NCBI GenBank assembly: GCA_030621455.1
Contig: JAUXHQ010000137.1
Location: 1-5,794 of the forward strand
Direction of reading: 5' to 3'
From: Deltaproteobacteria bacterium
GTDB taxonomy: Bacteria; Desulfobacterota; UBA8473
DNA length: 5,794 bases
In this document: positions 1 through 5,794 of the stretch, piece by piece
How positions within the stretch are numbered: position 1 is the first letter of the stretch
How the letters are laid out: every line of letters starts with the position of its first letter
The notes under the pieces: generated by a model
Told to the model about the DNA's origin: nothing
The model's database searches: none
What the model saw: only the letters and a program-made list of their open reading frames with translations
Made by a program: the position numbers and the translations under genes

Positions 1-50
1 GTGTAACTGCACAGTCGAAAATTCCGGAGAGAATGACTAAGGATTTTTTA
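1..50 (+). other. Left edge, no gene identified
   Basis: This short stretch precedes the yajC ribosome binding site. All three forward frames could hold the last codons of an upstream gene, with stops at 4-6, 38-40 and 57-59, and none of the short tails is recognisable. In many bacteria tgt (queuine tRNA-ribosyltransferase) lies just upstream of yajC, but nothing here proves that. No promoter or terminator was seen. Confidence 0.3.
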
Positions 51-56
51 AGGAGG
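51..56 (+). promoter_or_regulatory. Ribosome binding site of yajC
   Basis: A near-perfect Shine-Dalgarno sequence, AGGAGG, inside the longer AAGGAGGTGAT, lies 8 nt before the ATG at 65. It decides the start: the in-frame GTG at 56 overlaps the Shine-Dalgarno itself and cannot be the start served by it. This is the strongest ribosome binding site in the window. Confidence 0.85.
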
Positions 57-64
57 TGATTTTT

Positions 65-403
65 ATGATTGATATTGCATATGCCATGGGTGGCGGACTT
101 GGCGGTGGCGGCGGTTTAAAGGGTCTAGGGGCTTTCGTCCCATTGATTCTGATGTTTGTGATATTTTATTTCCTCTTGATCAGACCACAGCAGAGGAGGG
201 CAAAAGAACACAGGGGACTTCTAGCGAATCTGAGAAAGGGTGATCCGGTTGTGACATCCGGTGGCCTTCACGGAAGGATAACAGGACTAACCGATACGAT
301 AGTTACGTTGGAAATAGCGGACAAGGTTAGGGTGAAAGTCTCCAGAAACCAAATTTCAGCAGTGAGTAATATGAGTAATAAGGAGATACTTAAAGGGAAG
401 TAA
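65..403 (+). CDS. yajC: Preprotein translocase subunit YajC
   Basis: YajC is a small single-span inner-membrane protein that associates with SecD and SecF and, through them, with the SecYEG translocon; it is accessory rather than essential in the species studied. The 112-residue product has a short Gly-rich N-terminus (residues 8-20), one membrane segment at about residues 22-39, then the hallmark RPQQRR (40-45), which begins a basic cytoplasmic tail. The conserved KGDPVVTSGGLHGRI stretch follows at 58-72, and the rest resembles the small beta-rich cytoplasmic domain of the family. Length is normal (about 85-120 residues). The ATG at 65 was preferred over the GTG at 56 because of the perfectly spaced AGGAGG at 51-56. 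secD follows after 116 nt, the classic yajC-secD-secF order. Identification is by motif and context and is firm. Confidence 0.96.
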   Translation: MIDIAYAMGGGLGGGGGLKGLGAFVPLILMFVIFYFLLIRPQQRRAKEHRGLLANLRKGDPVVTSGGLHGRITGLTDTIVTLEIADKVRVKVSRNQISAVSNMSNKEILKGK

Positions 404-438
404 TCAATACGAATGCTCATTGCACGGCCTTATGTTGC

Positions 439-467
439 GCCGGTTCGCTTGAAGAAAGCGGGGTGGC
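439..467 (+). other. Predicted RNA hairpin, yajC-secD leader
   Basis: Positions 439-450 can fold on 456-467 around the loop GAAGA. There are eleven pairs, including three G-U pairs, and one G-G mismatch (443/463). No U-run follows, so it does not look like an intrinsic terminator. It could be a processing or stabilising structure between yajC and secD, or have no role. The pairing was found by eye; no folding energy was computed. Confidence 0.35.
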
Positions 468-530
468 AATTGGAGAAATCCAGGAAAAATAGGCCCACCC
501 GGCAAATTGGAGAAAGGATATGTCCAGGAA
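465..530 (+). repeat. Imperfect direct repeat around secD start
   Basis: Copy 1 is at 465-486 and copy 2 at 501-530. All 22 bases of copy 1 are found in order in copy 2, which has one extra A near its start and an extra 7-nt block, GGATATG (516-522), containing the secD start codon. Both copies share the core TTGGAGAAA, which in copy 2 is the secD Shine-Dalgarno. It looks like a local duplication of the ribosome binding site region, but chance similarity in a purine-rich leader is possible. Confidence 0.45.
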
Positions 531-2109
531 CTTGGGATGGAAAGCTGCACTGATCGCTATAGTTACCATGGTTGCTCTAGGTTACATTGCCCCTACAATT
601 TCTGATCAATTGCCTGAATGGTGGACAAAGAAAAAGATTAAACTGGGGCTGGATCTCCAAGGGGGGAGTCATCTCCTCTTAGAGGTAGAAACTGAGAAGG
701 CAGTGGAGAATGCTGTAGAAAGAATCTCACAGGACTTGAAAGATGTGGTCAGGAAAAAAAAGATTAAGTACAGTAAACTTGAAAGAGTCAACGACACTGA
801 GATACTTGTTGAATTCCTGAACCCCAAGTATGCGGAGCGGTTCAAAGAGGTTCTCGAATCGGAATTCCCCAACCTGAGAAAATCATCGGTCAAAGAGGAC
901 GGGGATAAATCATCAATGCGATTGGAGCTTTTAGATAGGGATATAGCCCATATAGAAAGGTTTGCGGTTGATCAGGGTTTGGAGACTATTAGAAACAGGA
1001 TAGACCAATTCGGGGTCAGCGAACCGGTTATACAGCGGCAGGGTGAAAGGAATATACTTGTCCAGCTTCCCGGTGTTAAAGACATAAAGCGGGCCAAGAA
1101 GCTTATCGGTAAGACAGCCCTCCTCGAATTCAAGCTGGTGGATGATGAGCACAACGTTGAGGACGCACTAAGAGGAAGGATACCCACAGGATACGAGATA
1201 CTGTACGAGAGGATTGAGGATAGAGAGACCGGAAGGGTTGTAAAGAGACCGTATCTATTGAAAAAAAAGACATTAATGACCGGTGATGTTATAACCAATG
1301 CAAGTGTGAATATTGACAGTCAGTTTAATACACCATATGTGTCCATGGAGTTTGACAAGAGGGGGAAACGACTCTTTGACAGGATTACTGCCGCAAATGT
1401 CAACAGGAGACTTGCCATAATACTCGACAAGAACGTCTATTCCGCACCGGTTATCCAAGAAAGGATATCAGGGGGCAGGGCTCAAATTACCGGATCGTAC
1501 ACGGACGAGGAGGCCCATGATCTTGCTATAGTGCTTAGGGCGGGTTCTCTTCCGGCCCCCGTGAGATACCTTGAGGAAAGGACCGTTGGCCCATCCCTGG
1601 GCAAGGATTCTATCCACAGCGGCATCCTATCCATAATTATCGGCGGTTTATTTGTTCTCTTGTTTGTGGTCTTCTATTACAGACTATCCGGCGTTGTTAC
1701 AAATATCGCCCTGGTTTTAAATTTCGTACTAATAGCAGCGGTGCTGGCAGCCTTCCAGGCAACCCTGACCCTGCCTGGAATAGCGGGCATAGTCCTGACT
1801 TTAGGTATGGCCGTGGATGCAAACATCTTGATCCTCGAACGGATCAGAGAGGAGCTCTCACTCGGTAAGACACCACGATCGGCCATCGACAGCGGGTATT
1901 CAAGGGCATTTCTTACAATAATCGACGCCAACCTTACCACGCTGATAGCTGCTATTGTCCTCTTTCAGTTCGGTACGGGGCCAATCAAAGGGTTTGCGGT
2001 TACCCTGAGCATTGGTATTGCAGTAAGTCTCTTTACTGCAATCTTTGTAACGAGGTTTGTCTACGATTTTGTCTTTACGAGGACGAGGATAAGAGCTTTA
2101 AGCATTTAA
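520..2109 (+). CDS. secD: Protein translocase subunit SecD
   Basis: SecD pairs with SecF in the inner membrane and uses the proton-motive force to pull or release preproteins on the periplasmic side of SecYEG. The 529-residue product has an N-terminal membrane segment (about residues 7-26), then LGLDLQGGSHLLLEV (42-56), the conserved D1 motif. A large periplasmic part follows, containing ETIRNRIDQFGVSEP (155-169) and ending with DLAIVLRAGSLPAP (334-347). Five membrane segments lie at about 366-387, 391-412, 416-438, 463-483 and 489-516. D433 in GMAVDANILILERIREE is the conserved aspartate corresponding to E. coli SecD D519 and Thermus SecDF D340, needed for proton-driven function. The protein is shorter than E. 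coli SecD (615 residues), as in many other bacteria. The ATG at 520 is preceded by GGAG (509-512) at 7 nt; the frame is closed upstream by a TAG at 490. No defects were seen. Confidence 0.98.
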   Translation: MSRNLGWKAALIAIVTMVALGYIAPTISDQLPEWWTKKKIKLGLDLQGGSHLLLEVETEKAVENAVERISQDLKDVVRKKKIKYSKLERVNDTEILVEFLNPKYAERFKEVLESEFPNLRKSSVKEDGDKSSMRLELLDRDIAHIERFAVDQGLETIRNRIDQFGVSEPVIQRQGERNILVQLPGVKDIKRAKKLIGKTALLEFKLVDDEHNVEDALRGRIPTGYEILYERIEDRETGRVVKRPYLLKKKTLMTGDVITNASVNIDSQFNTPYVSMEFDKRGKRLFDRITAANVNRRLAIILDKNVYSAPVIQERISGGRAQITGSYTDEEAHDLAIVLRAGSLPAPVRYLEERTVGPSLGKDSIHSGILSIIIGGLFVLLFVVFYYRLSGVVTNIALVLNFVLIAAVLAAFQATLTLPGIAGIVLTLGMAVDANILILERIREELSLGKTPRSAIDSGYSRAFLTIIDANLTTLIAAIVLFQFGTGPIKGFAVTLSIGIAVSLFTAIFVTRFVYDFVFTRTRIRALSI

Positions 2110-2184
2110 CCCCTTTGCCGGAGGTTCTTCCCGTTCATATTTGAGGTTTCAGATTTCTCTCAATTCATTCGAGGTCACAAGAAG

Positions 2185-3108
2185 ATGATAAGGGTTGTTA
2201 AGCCTGGGATAAACATAGATTTCATCGGAAAGAGAAAGGCGGCTTTACTGGTTTCTTGCGTAATGATCTTGACGGGTGTCGCATCAATGGTAATCAAGGG
2301 GGGGCTCAACCTTGGTATAGACTTTGCCGGGGGCACAATGGTCCAGATAAGGTTCCAGGAAGATACGGGTCCGGACGAGATACGGAAAGGTCTGGAGGAT
2401 ATTGGGTTAAAAGATAGCATCATCCAGCAGTTCGGGGAAAAAACGGCCAATGAATATCTGATCAGGGTGGAAAAGACAGTTCCTGACATGGAAGGGCTGG
2501 GGGATAAGATTCAAGAGACTTTTCAAGAAGTATATGGAAAAGATAGCATAGAAATGAGACGGGTGGAGATGGTGGGGCCTCAAGTAGGTAAGGATCTGCG
2601 CAGGAAAGGGTTACTGGCTGTTCTCTATGCGATGGGTGGGATTCTGCTATATATCACCTGGAGGTTTGAATTTAGGTTCGCCGTCGGAGCTGTGGTCGCC
2701 TTGTTTCATGATGTGGTAATTACCGTCGGTATTTTTTCCCTAACAGATAAAGAATTCACGTTACCTGTTTTAGCTGCAATCCTGACAATCGTAGGGTACT
2801 CTCTAAACGATACCATAGTGGTATACGATAGGATAAGGGAAAATTTAAGAAAGATGGCCCGGAAAAAGTTGGAAGAAACAGTAAATTCCAGTATCAACGA
2901 GACGCTCAGCAGGACCATCCTCACCTCCTGCACGACTCTATTTGTGGTTGGTGCATTATTGGTTTTGGGTGGCGGTGTCATACATGATTTTGCCTTTACC
3001 CTGATGATAGGGGTTATTGTCGGTACGTATTCATCTATCTTTGTAGCTAGCCCCATACTGATCTTATGGGAAGAGAGGTTTCCAGGCAAAAGGAGGAGAA
3101 GGCTTTAA
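2185..3108 (+). CDS. secF: Protein translocase subunit SecF
   Basis: SecF is the partner of SecD in the proton-driven accessory complex of the Sec translocon. The 307-residue product shows a first membrane segment (about residues 18-37), then GIDFAGG (44-50), the family signature opening the small periplasmic domain, and VGPQVGKDLRRKG (130-142) leading into the second membrane segment. FHDVVITVGIF (174-184) and GYSLNDTIVVYDRIREN (204-220) lie in the membrane core. D209 and R243 (in SINETLSRTILTS, 236-248) have the same 34-residue spacing as Thermus SecDF D637 and R671, the functionally essential pair. The C-terminus ends in a very basic KRRRRL, expected in the cytoplasm. The ATG at 2185 has GAGG at 2171-2174, 10 nt away, a moderate site. 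The 75-nt gap after secD holds no clear terminator, so co-transcription with secD is likely. The length is typical for a stand-alone SecF. Confidence 0.98.
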   Translation: MIRVVKPGINIDFIGKRKAALLVSCVMILTGVASMVIKGGLNLGIDFAGGTMVQIRFQEDTGPDEIRKGLEDIGLKDSIIQQFGEKTANEYLIRVEKTVPDMEGLGDKIQETFQEVYGKDSIEMRRVEMVGPQVGKDLRRKGLLAVLYAMGGILLYITWRFEFRFAVGAVVALFHDVVITVGIFSLTDKEFTLPVLAAILTIVGYSLNDTIVVYDRIRENLRKMARKKLEETVNSSINETLSRTILTSCTTLFVVGALLVLGGGVIHDFAFTLMIGVIVGTYSSIFVASPILILWEERFPGKRRRRL

Positions 3109-3117
3109 CACCTCATC

Positions 3118-3135
3118 CCCTTGCCTTTGAAAGGG
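3118..3135 (+). promoter_or_regulatory. aroB ribosome binding site in small hairpin
   Basis: GAAAGGG (3129-3135) lies 5 nt before the ATG at 3141 and supports that start. CCCTT (3118-3122) is perfectly complementary to AAGGG (3131-3135), with an 8-nt loop, so the site could be partly hidden in a weak 5-bp hairpin. The binding site is reasonably supported; the hairpin role is speculative. Confidence 0.5.
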
Positions 3136-3140
3136 TTCTG

Positions 3141-4211
3141 ATGGACAAGATAACTGTAGATCTCGGCAGCAGAAGTTATCCTATCTACTTCGGTTATGAT
3201 AACCTTGACGATCTGGGCAGGGTTTCAAGGGAACTCGACATCGGAGATGAGATCATTATTGTTACGAATCCAACGGTAGGGAAGCTCTTTCTTGACACCG
3301 TGCAAGCGGGATTGAGGGATGCGGGTTTCAACATCTCGCCCATTGAAATCCCGGACGGAGAAGAATACAAGTCATTGGGCCAGGCGAGCATACTTTACGA
3401 CAGGTTGATCTCCCTTAAGGCAGATCGTAAATCAGCCCTCGTTGCCCTGGGTGGAGGGGTAGTTGGAGATATCACGGGTTTTGTTGCAGCTACTTTTATG
3501 AGGGGGGTCCCTTTTATTCAGGTCCCCACAACCCTTCTTGCCCAAGTGGACAGCAGTGTTGGTGGAAAAACAGGCGTAAACCATCCCAAAGGAAAAAACC
3601 TTATCGGCGCCTTTTACCAGCCAAAACTCGTTCTCATAGATGTCAATACCCTTACACGTCTGGGGAGACCGGAGTTAATCTCCGGTTTCGCAGAGGTTAT
3701 CAAGTACGGAATTATCAGGGACCCCGACCTCTTCCAAAACCTGGACGACAATCTGGAGAAGATACTGAGGCTCGATCGGGAATCCGTTCTGACCGTTGTG
3801 AAAAGGTGTTGTTCCATCAAGGCAGGTGTTGTTGAAGAGGATGAAAAGGAGAGCGGGCTGCGTGCAATTTTGAATTTCGGGCACACAGTGGGTCATGCAA
3901 TAGAGGCCCTAAGCGGTTACAAGAAGTATAAACACGGTGAGGCGGTGGCTATGGGAATGGTTGCTGCAGCCAATCTGTCAGTGAAGATGGGGATATGCAA
4001 CGAAGATGTCCTGTCCAGGATCAAGAACCTGATTCGAAGAGCCGGCCTGCCGACGGAATTACCCGATTATTCTAAATATGAATACCAGCGGGTAATGGCG
4101 TTGGACAAGAAGATGGGAAACAACAAGATCAAGTTTGTTGTGACAGAGGATGTGGGCAATGTCAGGTTTACTTATTTATCGGTGGAAGAAATTTCTAACC
4201 AATTAGCGTGA
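3141..4211 (+). CDS. aroB: 3-dehydroquinate synthase AroB
   Basis: AroB converts DAHP to 3-dehydroquinate, the second step of the shikimate pathway to aromatic amino acids, using NAD and a divalent metal in the cytoplasm. The 356-residue product matches the family length. The NAD-binding motif GGGVVGDITGFVAATFMRG is at 104-122, followed by PTTLLAQVDSSVGGKTGVN (129-147) and KGKNLIGAFYQP (150-161). The metal ligands are visible as E185 (in SGFAEVIKYG), H248 (in NFGHTVGHAIE) and H265 (in YKHGEAVAMGM), with the same spacing as E. coli E184, H247 and H264. The frame is open back to an ATG at 3066 inside secF, but the extra 25 residues look unlike the family and lack a ribosome binding site; the ATG at 3141 gives the usual MDKITVDLG-like start. 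It begins 32 nt after secF and overlaps the next gene by 4 nt. Confidence 0.97.
   Translation: MDKITVDLGSRSYPIYFGYDNLDDLGRVSRELDIGDEIIIVTNPTVGKLFLDTVQAGLRDAGFNISPIEIPDGEEYKSLGQASILYDRLISLKADRKSALVALGGGVVGDITGFVAATFMRGVPFIQVPTTLLAQVDSSVGGKTGVNHPKGKNLIGAFYQPKLVLIDVNTLTRLGRPELISGFAEVIKYGIIRDPDLFQNLDDNLEKILRLDRESVLTVVKRCCSIKAGVVEEDEKESGLRAILNFGHTVGHAIEALSGYKKYKHGEAVAMGMVAAANLSVKMGICNEDVLSRIKNLIRRAGLPTELPDYSKYEYQRVMALDKKMGNNKIKFVVTEDVGNVRFTYLSVEEISNQLA
3665..3689 (+). other. Intragenic hairpin in aroB
   Basis: GAGACCGGAG (3665-3674) and CTCCGGTTTC (3680-3689) form a 10-bp stem with one G-U pair and a TTAAT loop. It falls in the codons for the conserved segment just before E185 of AroB. No U-run follows. 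It may be an mRNA structure or a by-product of the conserved protein sequence. Confidence 0.35.
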
Positions 4212-4675
4212 AAGAGGAAATGGAAGGTTACCTGCACTCAGTTGACGACCGTTTAGCAGATGACGTGGCAAATGAAGTCGTTGAGGTAAGTCCGGATAAA
4301 CTCAAGGCCAACCCGGAAGACTTGGAAGCGAGAGTTTCCCTGGGCAGGTCGTACTTCGAACAGGGGATGGTTGGAGCGGCCCGCAAGGAGTTTGAAAGGG
4401 TTGCTCAAGTTATCTCTGATAATATAATAAGCTACAAGCTGTTAGGAAAGATCTACGAAAGCGAAGGCAGAGAAGAAGAAGCTGCGAGACTTTACCGTAT
4501 ATTTTCCGCATTTGATTCAGAGGTTAATCGAATATTGAATTCCCGGGGGGCGGAAGAACCTGCAAAGGGAAGAAAACCACCGGGCGGAACGCGACCGAGC
4601 AAAGGGAAAGAAAATTCGAATTCAAAAACTGAAAGGGTTTTAACTGCCTTGAACGGATGGCTGGATAACCTTTGA
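4208..4675 (+). CDS. Small TPR-repeat protein, function unknown
   Basis: The 155-residue product is a predicted soluble cytoplasmic protein without signal peptide or membrane segment. An acidic N-terminus (1-37) precedes two tetratricopeptide repeats. The first spans about 39-72 (L45, G46, Y49, A58, F62) and the second about 73-106 (L79, G80, Y83, A92, Y96), matching TPR consensus positions 7, 8, 11, 20 and 24. A basic, Gly/Pro/Lys/Ser-rich linker (about 114-140), probably disordered, leads to a short amphipathic tail, [13 protein letters not shown] (143-155). TPRs normally bind other proteins, so an adaptor role is plausible, but no partner can be named. The GTG start at 4208 overlaps the aroB stop in GTGA, suggesting translational coupling; an ATG at 4220 would shorten it by four residues. 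Small TPR genes occur beside aroB in related Gram-negatives as I recall. No specific function is assigned. Confidence 0.85.
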   Translation: MKEEMEGYLHSVDDRLADDVANEVVEVSPDKLKANPEDLEARVSLGRSYFEQGMVGAARKEFERVAQVISDNIISYKLLGKIYESEGREEEAARLYRIFSAFDSEVNRILNSRGAEEPAKGRKPPGGTRPSKGKENSNSKTERVLTALNGWLDNL

Positions 4676-4708
4676 GGGTTATAGGAACGGCCAAGAAGTA
4701 TTGTTGTC

Positions 4709-4712
4709 GGAG
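4709..4712 (+). promoter_or_regulatory. Ribosome binding site of aroQ
   Basis: GGAG lies 6 nt before the ATG at 4719 and directly abuts the in-frame ATG at 4713. This spacing, plus the typical [11 protein letters not shown] start of the family, selects 4719 over 4713 and over the TTG codons at 4701 and 4704. Confidence 0.65.
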
Positions 4713-4718
4713 ATGGAT

Positions 4719-5165
4719 ATGAGAAGAGTTCTGGTGATTCATGGCCCCAACCTCAACCTGTTGGGGAAGCGGGAGCCTGAGACATATGGTAATCTCACTC
4801 TACAGCAAATCGATGAGCGGATAATGAAGGTCGCGCAGGAGGAGGGTGTATCGGTCGAAACCTTCCAATCAAATTCCGAGGGGGAACTTATCAGCAGGAT
4901 CCAGGAGGCAATGGGAAGATTTGATGCCATAGTAATAAACCCCGGCGGTTATACCCATACCAGCGTGGCTATTAGAGATGCCATCATCGCAGTGTCCATA
5001 CCAACAGTGGAAGTTCATCTATCGAATATATACAAAAGGGAGGAGTTTCGCAAGAAATCGATGCTGGCAGATGTGGCTGTGGGTCAGATCGCCGGTTTCG
5101 GAGTAGATAGCTATCTTTTGGGGTTGAGGGCGGCTATCGGCATTTTAGACAAGAAAGTGGACTAA
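4719..5165 (+). CDS. aroQ: Type II 3-dehydroquinate dehydratase AroQ
   Basis: AroQ dehydrates 3-dehydroquinate to 3-dehydroshikimate, the reaction directly after AroB; the type II enzyme is a cytoplasmic dodecamer unrelated to type I AroD. The 148-residue product has the family's usual length. [16 protein letters not shown] (9-24) carries N11, R18 and the catalytic Y23 in the active-site lid. [12 protein letters not shown] (51-62) and [17 protein letters not shown] (73-89) follow, with N74 binding substrate. [17 protein letters not shown] (98-114) contains the catalytic H100 and the lid arginine R111. These match M. tuberculosis N12, R19, Y24, H101 and R112 with a constant one-residue offset. 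The TPR gene ends 43 nt upstream and the peptidase gene begins 7 nt downstream, so it is most likely part of the same operon. All active-site residues I can name are present. Confidence 0.97.
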   Translation: MRRVLVIHGPNLNLLGKREPETYGNLTLQQIDERIMKVAQEEGVSVETFQSNSEGELISRIQEAMGRFDAIVINPGGYTHTSVAIRDAIIAVSIPTVEVHLSNIYKREEFRKKSMLADVAVGQIAGFGVDSYLLGLRAAIGILDKKVD

Positions 5166-5172
5166 GGTAACG

Positions 5173-5794
5173 GTGAAAAAGAGCGCCTTTCATAAGATAA
5201 GGAAGAAGTTTGAGAAGCATGGTCTCGATGGCATCCTGATCTCAAACATCGACAATGTACGGTACCTAAGCGGTTTTACGGGAAGCGAAGGATCCTTATT
5301 GATCACCCGGAATGGGAACTTTTTTTTGACGGATTCCAGGTATGTGACACAGGCATCTGAGCAAACCAGGGGTTTTGTTGTAAGGAAATATGAAAAGAGA
5401 GAAGAGACGATCTCTAATTTGGCATCTGATCTCAAGATTAATACCCTCGGGTTCGAGCCCCAGTACGTTACGTTTGAGGTCTACAGCAAGCTATTGAAGG
5501 AGTTGGAAGGGACTGATTTAACCCCCATAGATGAAGGGTTGGACAGTCTGAGGGAGAGAAAGGCGGATTCCGAGATTGAACTCATAAAAGAGGCCATACG
5601 GATAGCATCGGAAAGCTACCTCAAGTTGATGAAAAAGATCGAAATTGGGGTGGAAGAGAGAGAAATAGCCCTGGAAATGGAATATCTCATGAGAAGAATG
5701 GGGGCCGAGAAGGTATCCTTCGACACCATCGTTGCTTCCGGCAAGAGGTCTGCCTTACCACACGGCATTGCTACCCACAAAAAGATAGAAAATG
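5173..5794 (+). CDS. M24B Xaa-Pro peptidase, N-terminal part
   Basis: The reading frame starts with GTG at 5173, 7 nt after the aroQ stop, with a weak AAGG (5164-5167) in front, and stays open for 207 codons to the window end. Residues 1-125 look like a creatinase N-terminal domain: FEKHGLDGILISNIDNVRYL (13-32), SGFTGSEGSLLIT (33-45) and FFLTDSRYVTQA (50-61). Residues about 130-207 begin the metallopeptidase (pita-bread) domain, with RKADSEIELIKEA (129-141) and FDTIVASGKRSALPHG (183-198), where H197 is the conserved substrate-site histidine. The five metal ligands lie beyond the edge, so activity cannot be judged. Family M24B includes aminopeptidase P (PepP), which removes an N-terminal residue before proline, and prolidase (PepQ); these cannot be separated here. 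From memory, efp and accB-accC often follow such genes in related bacteria. Confidence 0.93.
   Translation, partial: MKKSAFHKIRKKFEKHGLDGILISNIDNVRYLSGFTGSEGSLLITRNGNFFLTDSRYVTQASEQTRGFVVRKYEKREETISNLASDLKINTLGFEPQYVTFEVYSKLLKELEGTDLTPIDEGLDSLRERKADSEIELIKEAIRIASESYLKLMKKIEIGVEEREIALEMEYLMRRMGAEKVSFDTIVASGKRSALPHGIATHKKIEN

Noticed and set aside
56..64. GTG start at 56 for yajC, adding three residues
   Set aside because: The GTG overlaps the AGGAGG at 51-56, which is ideally spaced for the ATG at 65.
404..450. Promoter for secD in the yajC-secD gap
   Set aside because: TTGCAC near 420 resembles a -35 box, but no -10-like hexamer lies about 17 nt downstream.
972..1298. Minus-strand ORF opposite secD, and similar ones at 2175-2489, 2706-3089, 3614-3886 and 5190-5435
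   Set aside because: They lie opposite well-supported genes, show no recognisable domains and have compositions typical of antisense shadows.
2141..2163. Inverted repeat TTGAG/CTCAA in the secD-secF gap as a terminator
   Set aside because: The stem is only 5 bp, AT-rich, with a 13-nt loop and no following U-run.
3091..3098. Strong Shine-Dalgarno-like AGGAGGAG
   Set aside because: No ATG, GTG or TTG lies at a usable distance; the bases encode the Arg/Lys-rich C-terminus of SecF.
3066..3140. 25-residue N-terminal extension of AroB starting inside secF
   Set aside because: The extension has no family similarity or ribosome binding site and mirrors secF codons in another frame; the ATG at 3141 gives the normal start.
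4701..4718. Earlier aroQ starts (TTG at 4701 or 4704, ATG at 4713)
   Set aside because: GGAG at 4709-4712 is correctly placed only for the ATG at 4719, which also gives the usual family N-terminus.

Overview
The window is one co-directional, plus-strand block of housekeeping genes: yajC, secD, secF, aroB, a small TPR protein gene, aroQ, and the 5' part of an M24-family aminopeptidase gene that runs off the right edge. Separate secD and secF genes, a 529-residue SecD, a Gly-rich YajC N-terminus, and aroB, a TPR gene, aroQ and an aminopeptidase gene placed next to the Sec genes point to a Gram-negative bacterium. From memory this layout best fits the former Deltaproteobacteria (Desulfobacterota and relatives). 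That placement is an inference; no rRNA or species marker is present.

Layout. Positions 1-64 hold the yajC ribosome binding site and perhaps the last codons of an upstream gene that cannot be identified. Positions 65-3108 encode the accessory Sec translocase module: YajC, SecD and SecF are inner-membrane proteins that help SecYEG and SecA move proteins across the membrane, with SecDF using the proton-motive force. Positions 3141-5165 carry two consecutive shikimate-pathway enzymes, 3-dehydroquinate synthase (AroB) and type II 3-dehydroquinase (AroQ), separated by a two-repeat TPR protein of unknown role. From 5173 to the end lies the N-terminal 207 codons of an Xaa-Pro peptidase-like protein.

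The gaps are short: 116 nt (yajC-secD), 75 nt (secD-secF), 32 nt (secF-aroB), a 4-nt overlap (aroB-TPR), 43 nt (TPR-aroQ) and 7 nt (aroQ-peptidase). No convincing intrinsic terminator is visible, so the block is probably one operon or two overlapping transcription units. Every gene has intact family motifs, and there is no mobile element, CRISPR array, tRNA or rRNA.

No new multi-gene system is evident. The points worth a second look are small: the yajC-secD leader, with a hairpin, competing pairings, an imperfect direct repeat around the secD start and a marginal 46-codon ORF; long hairpins inside secD and aroB; a possible hairpin over the aroB ribosome binding site; and the uncharacterised TPR protein with a short hydrophobic C-terminal tail.
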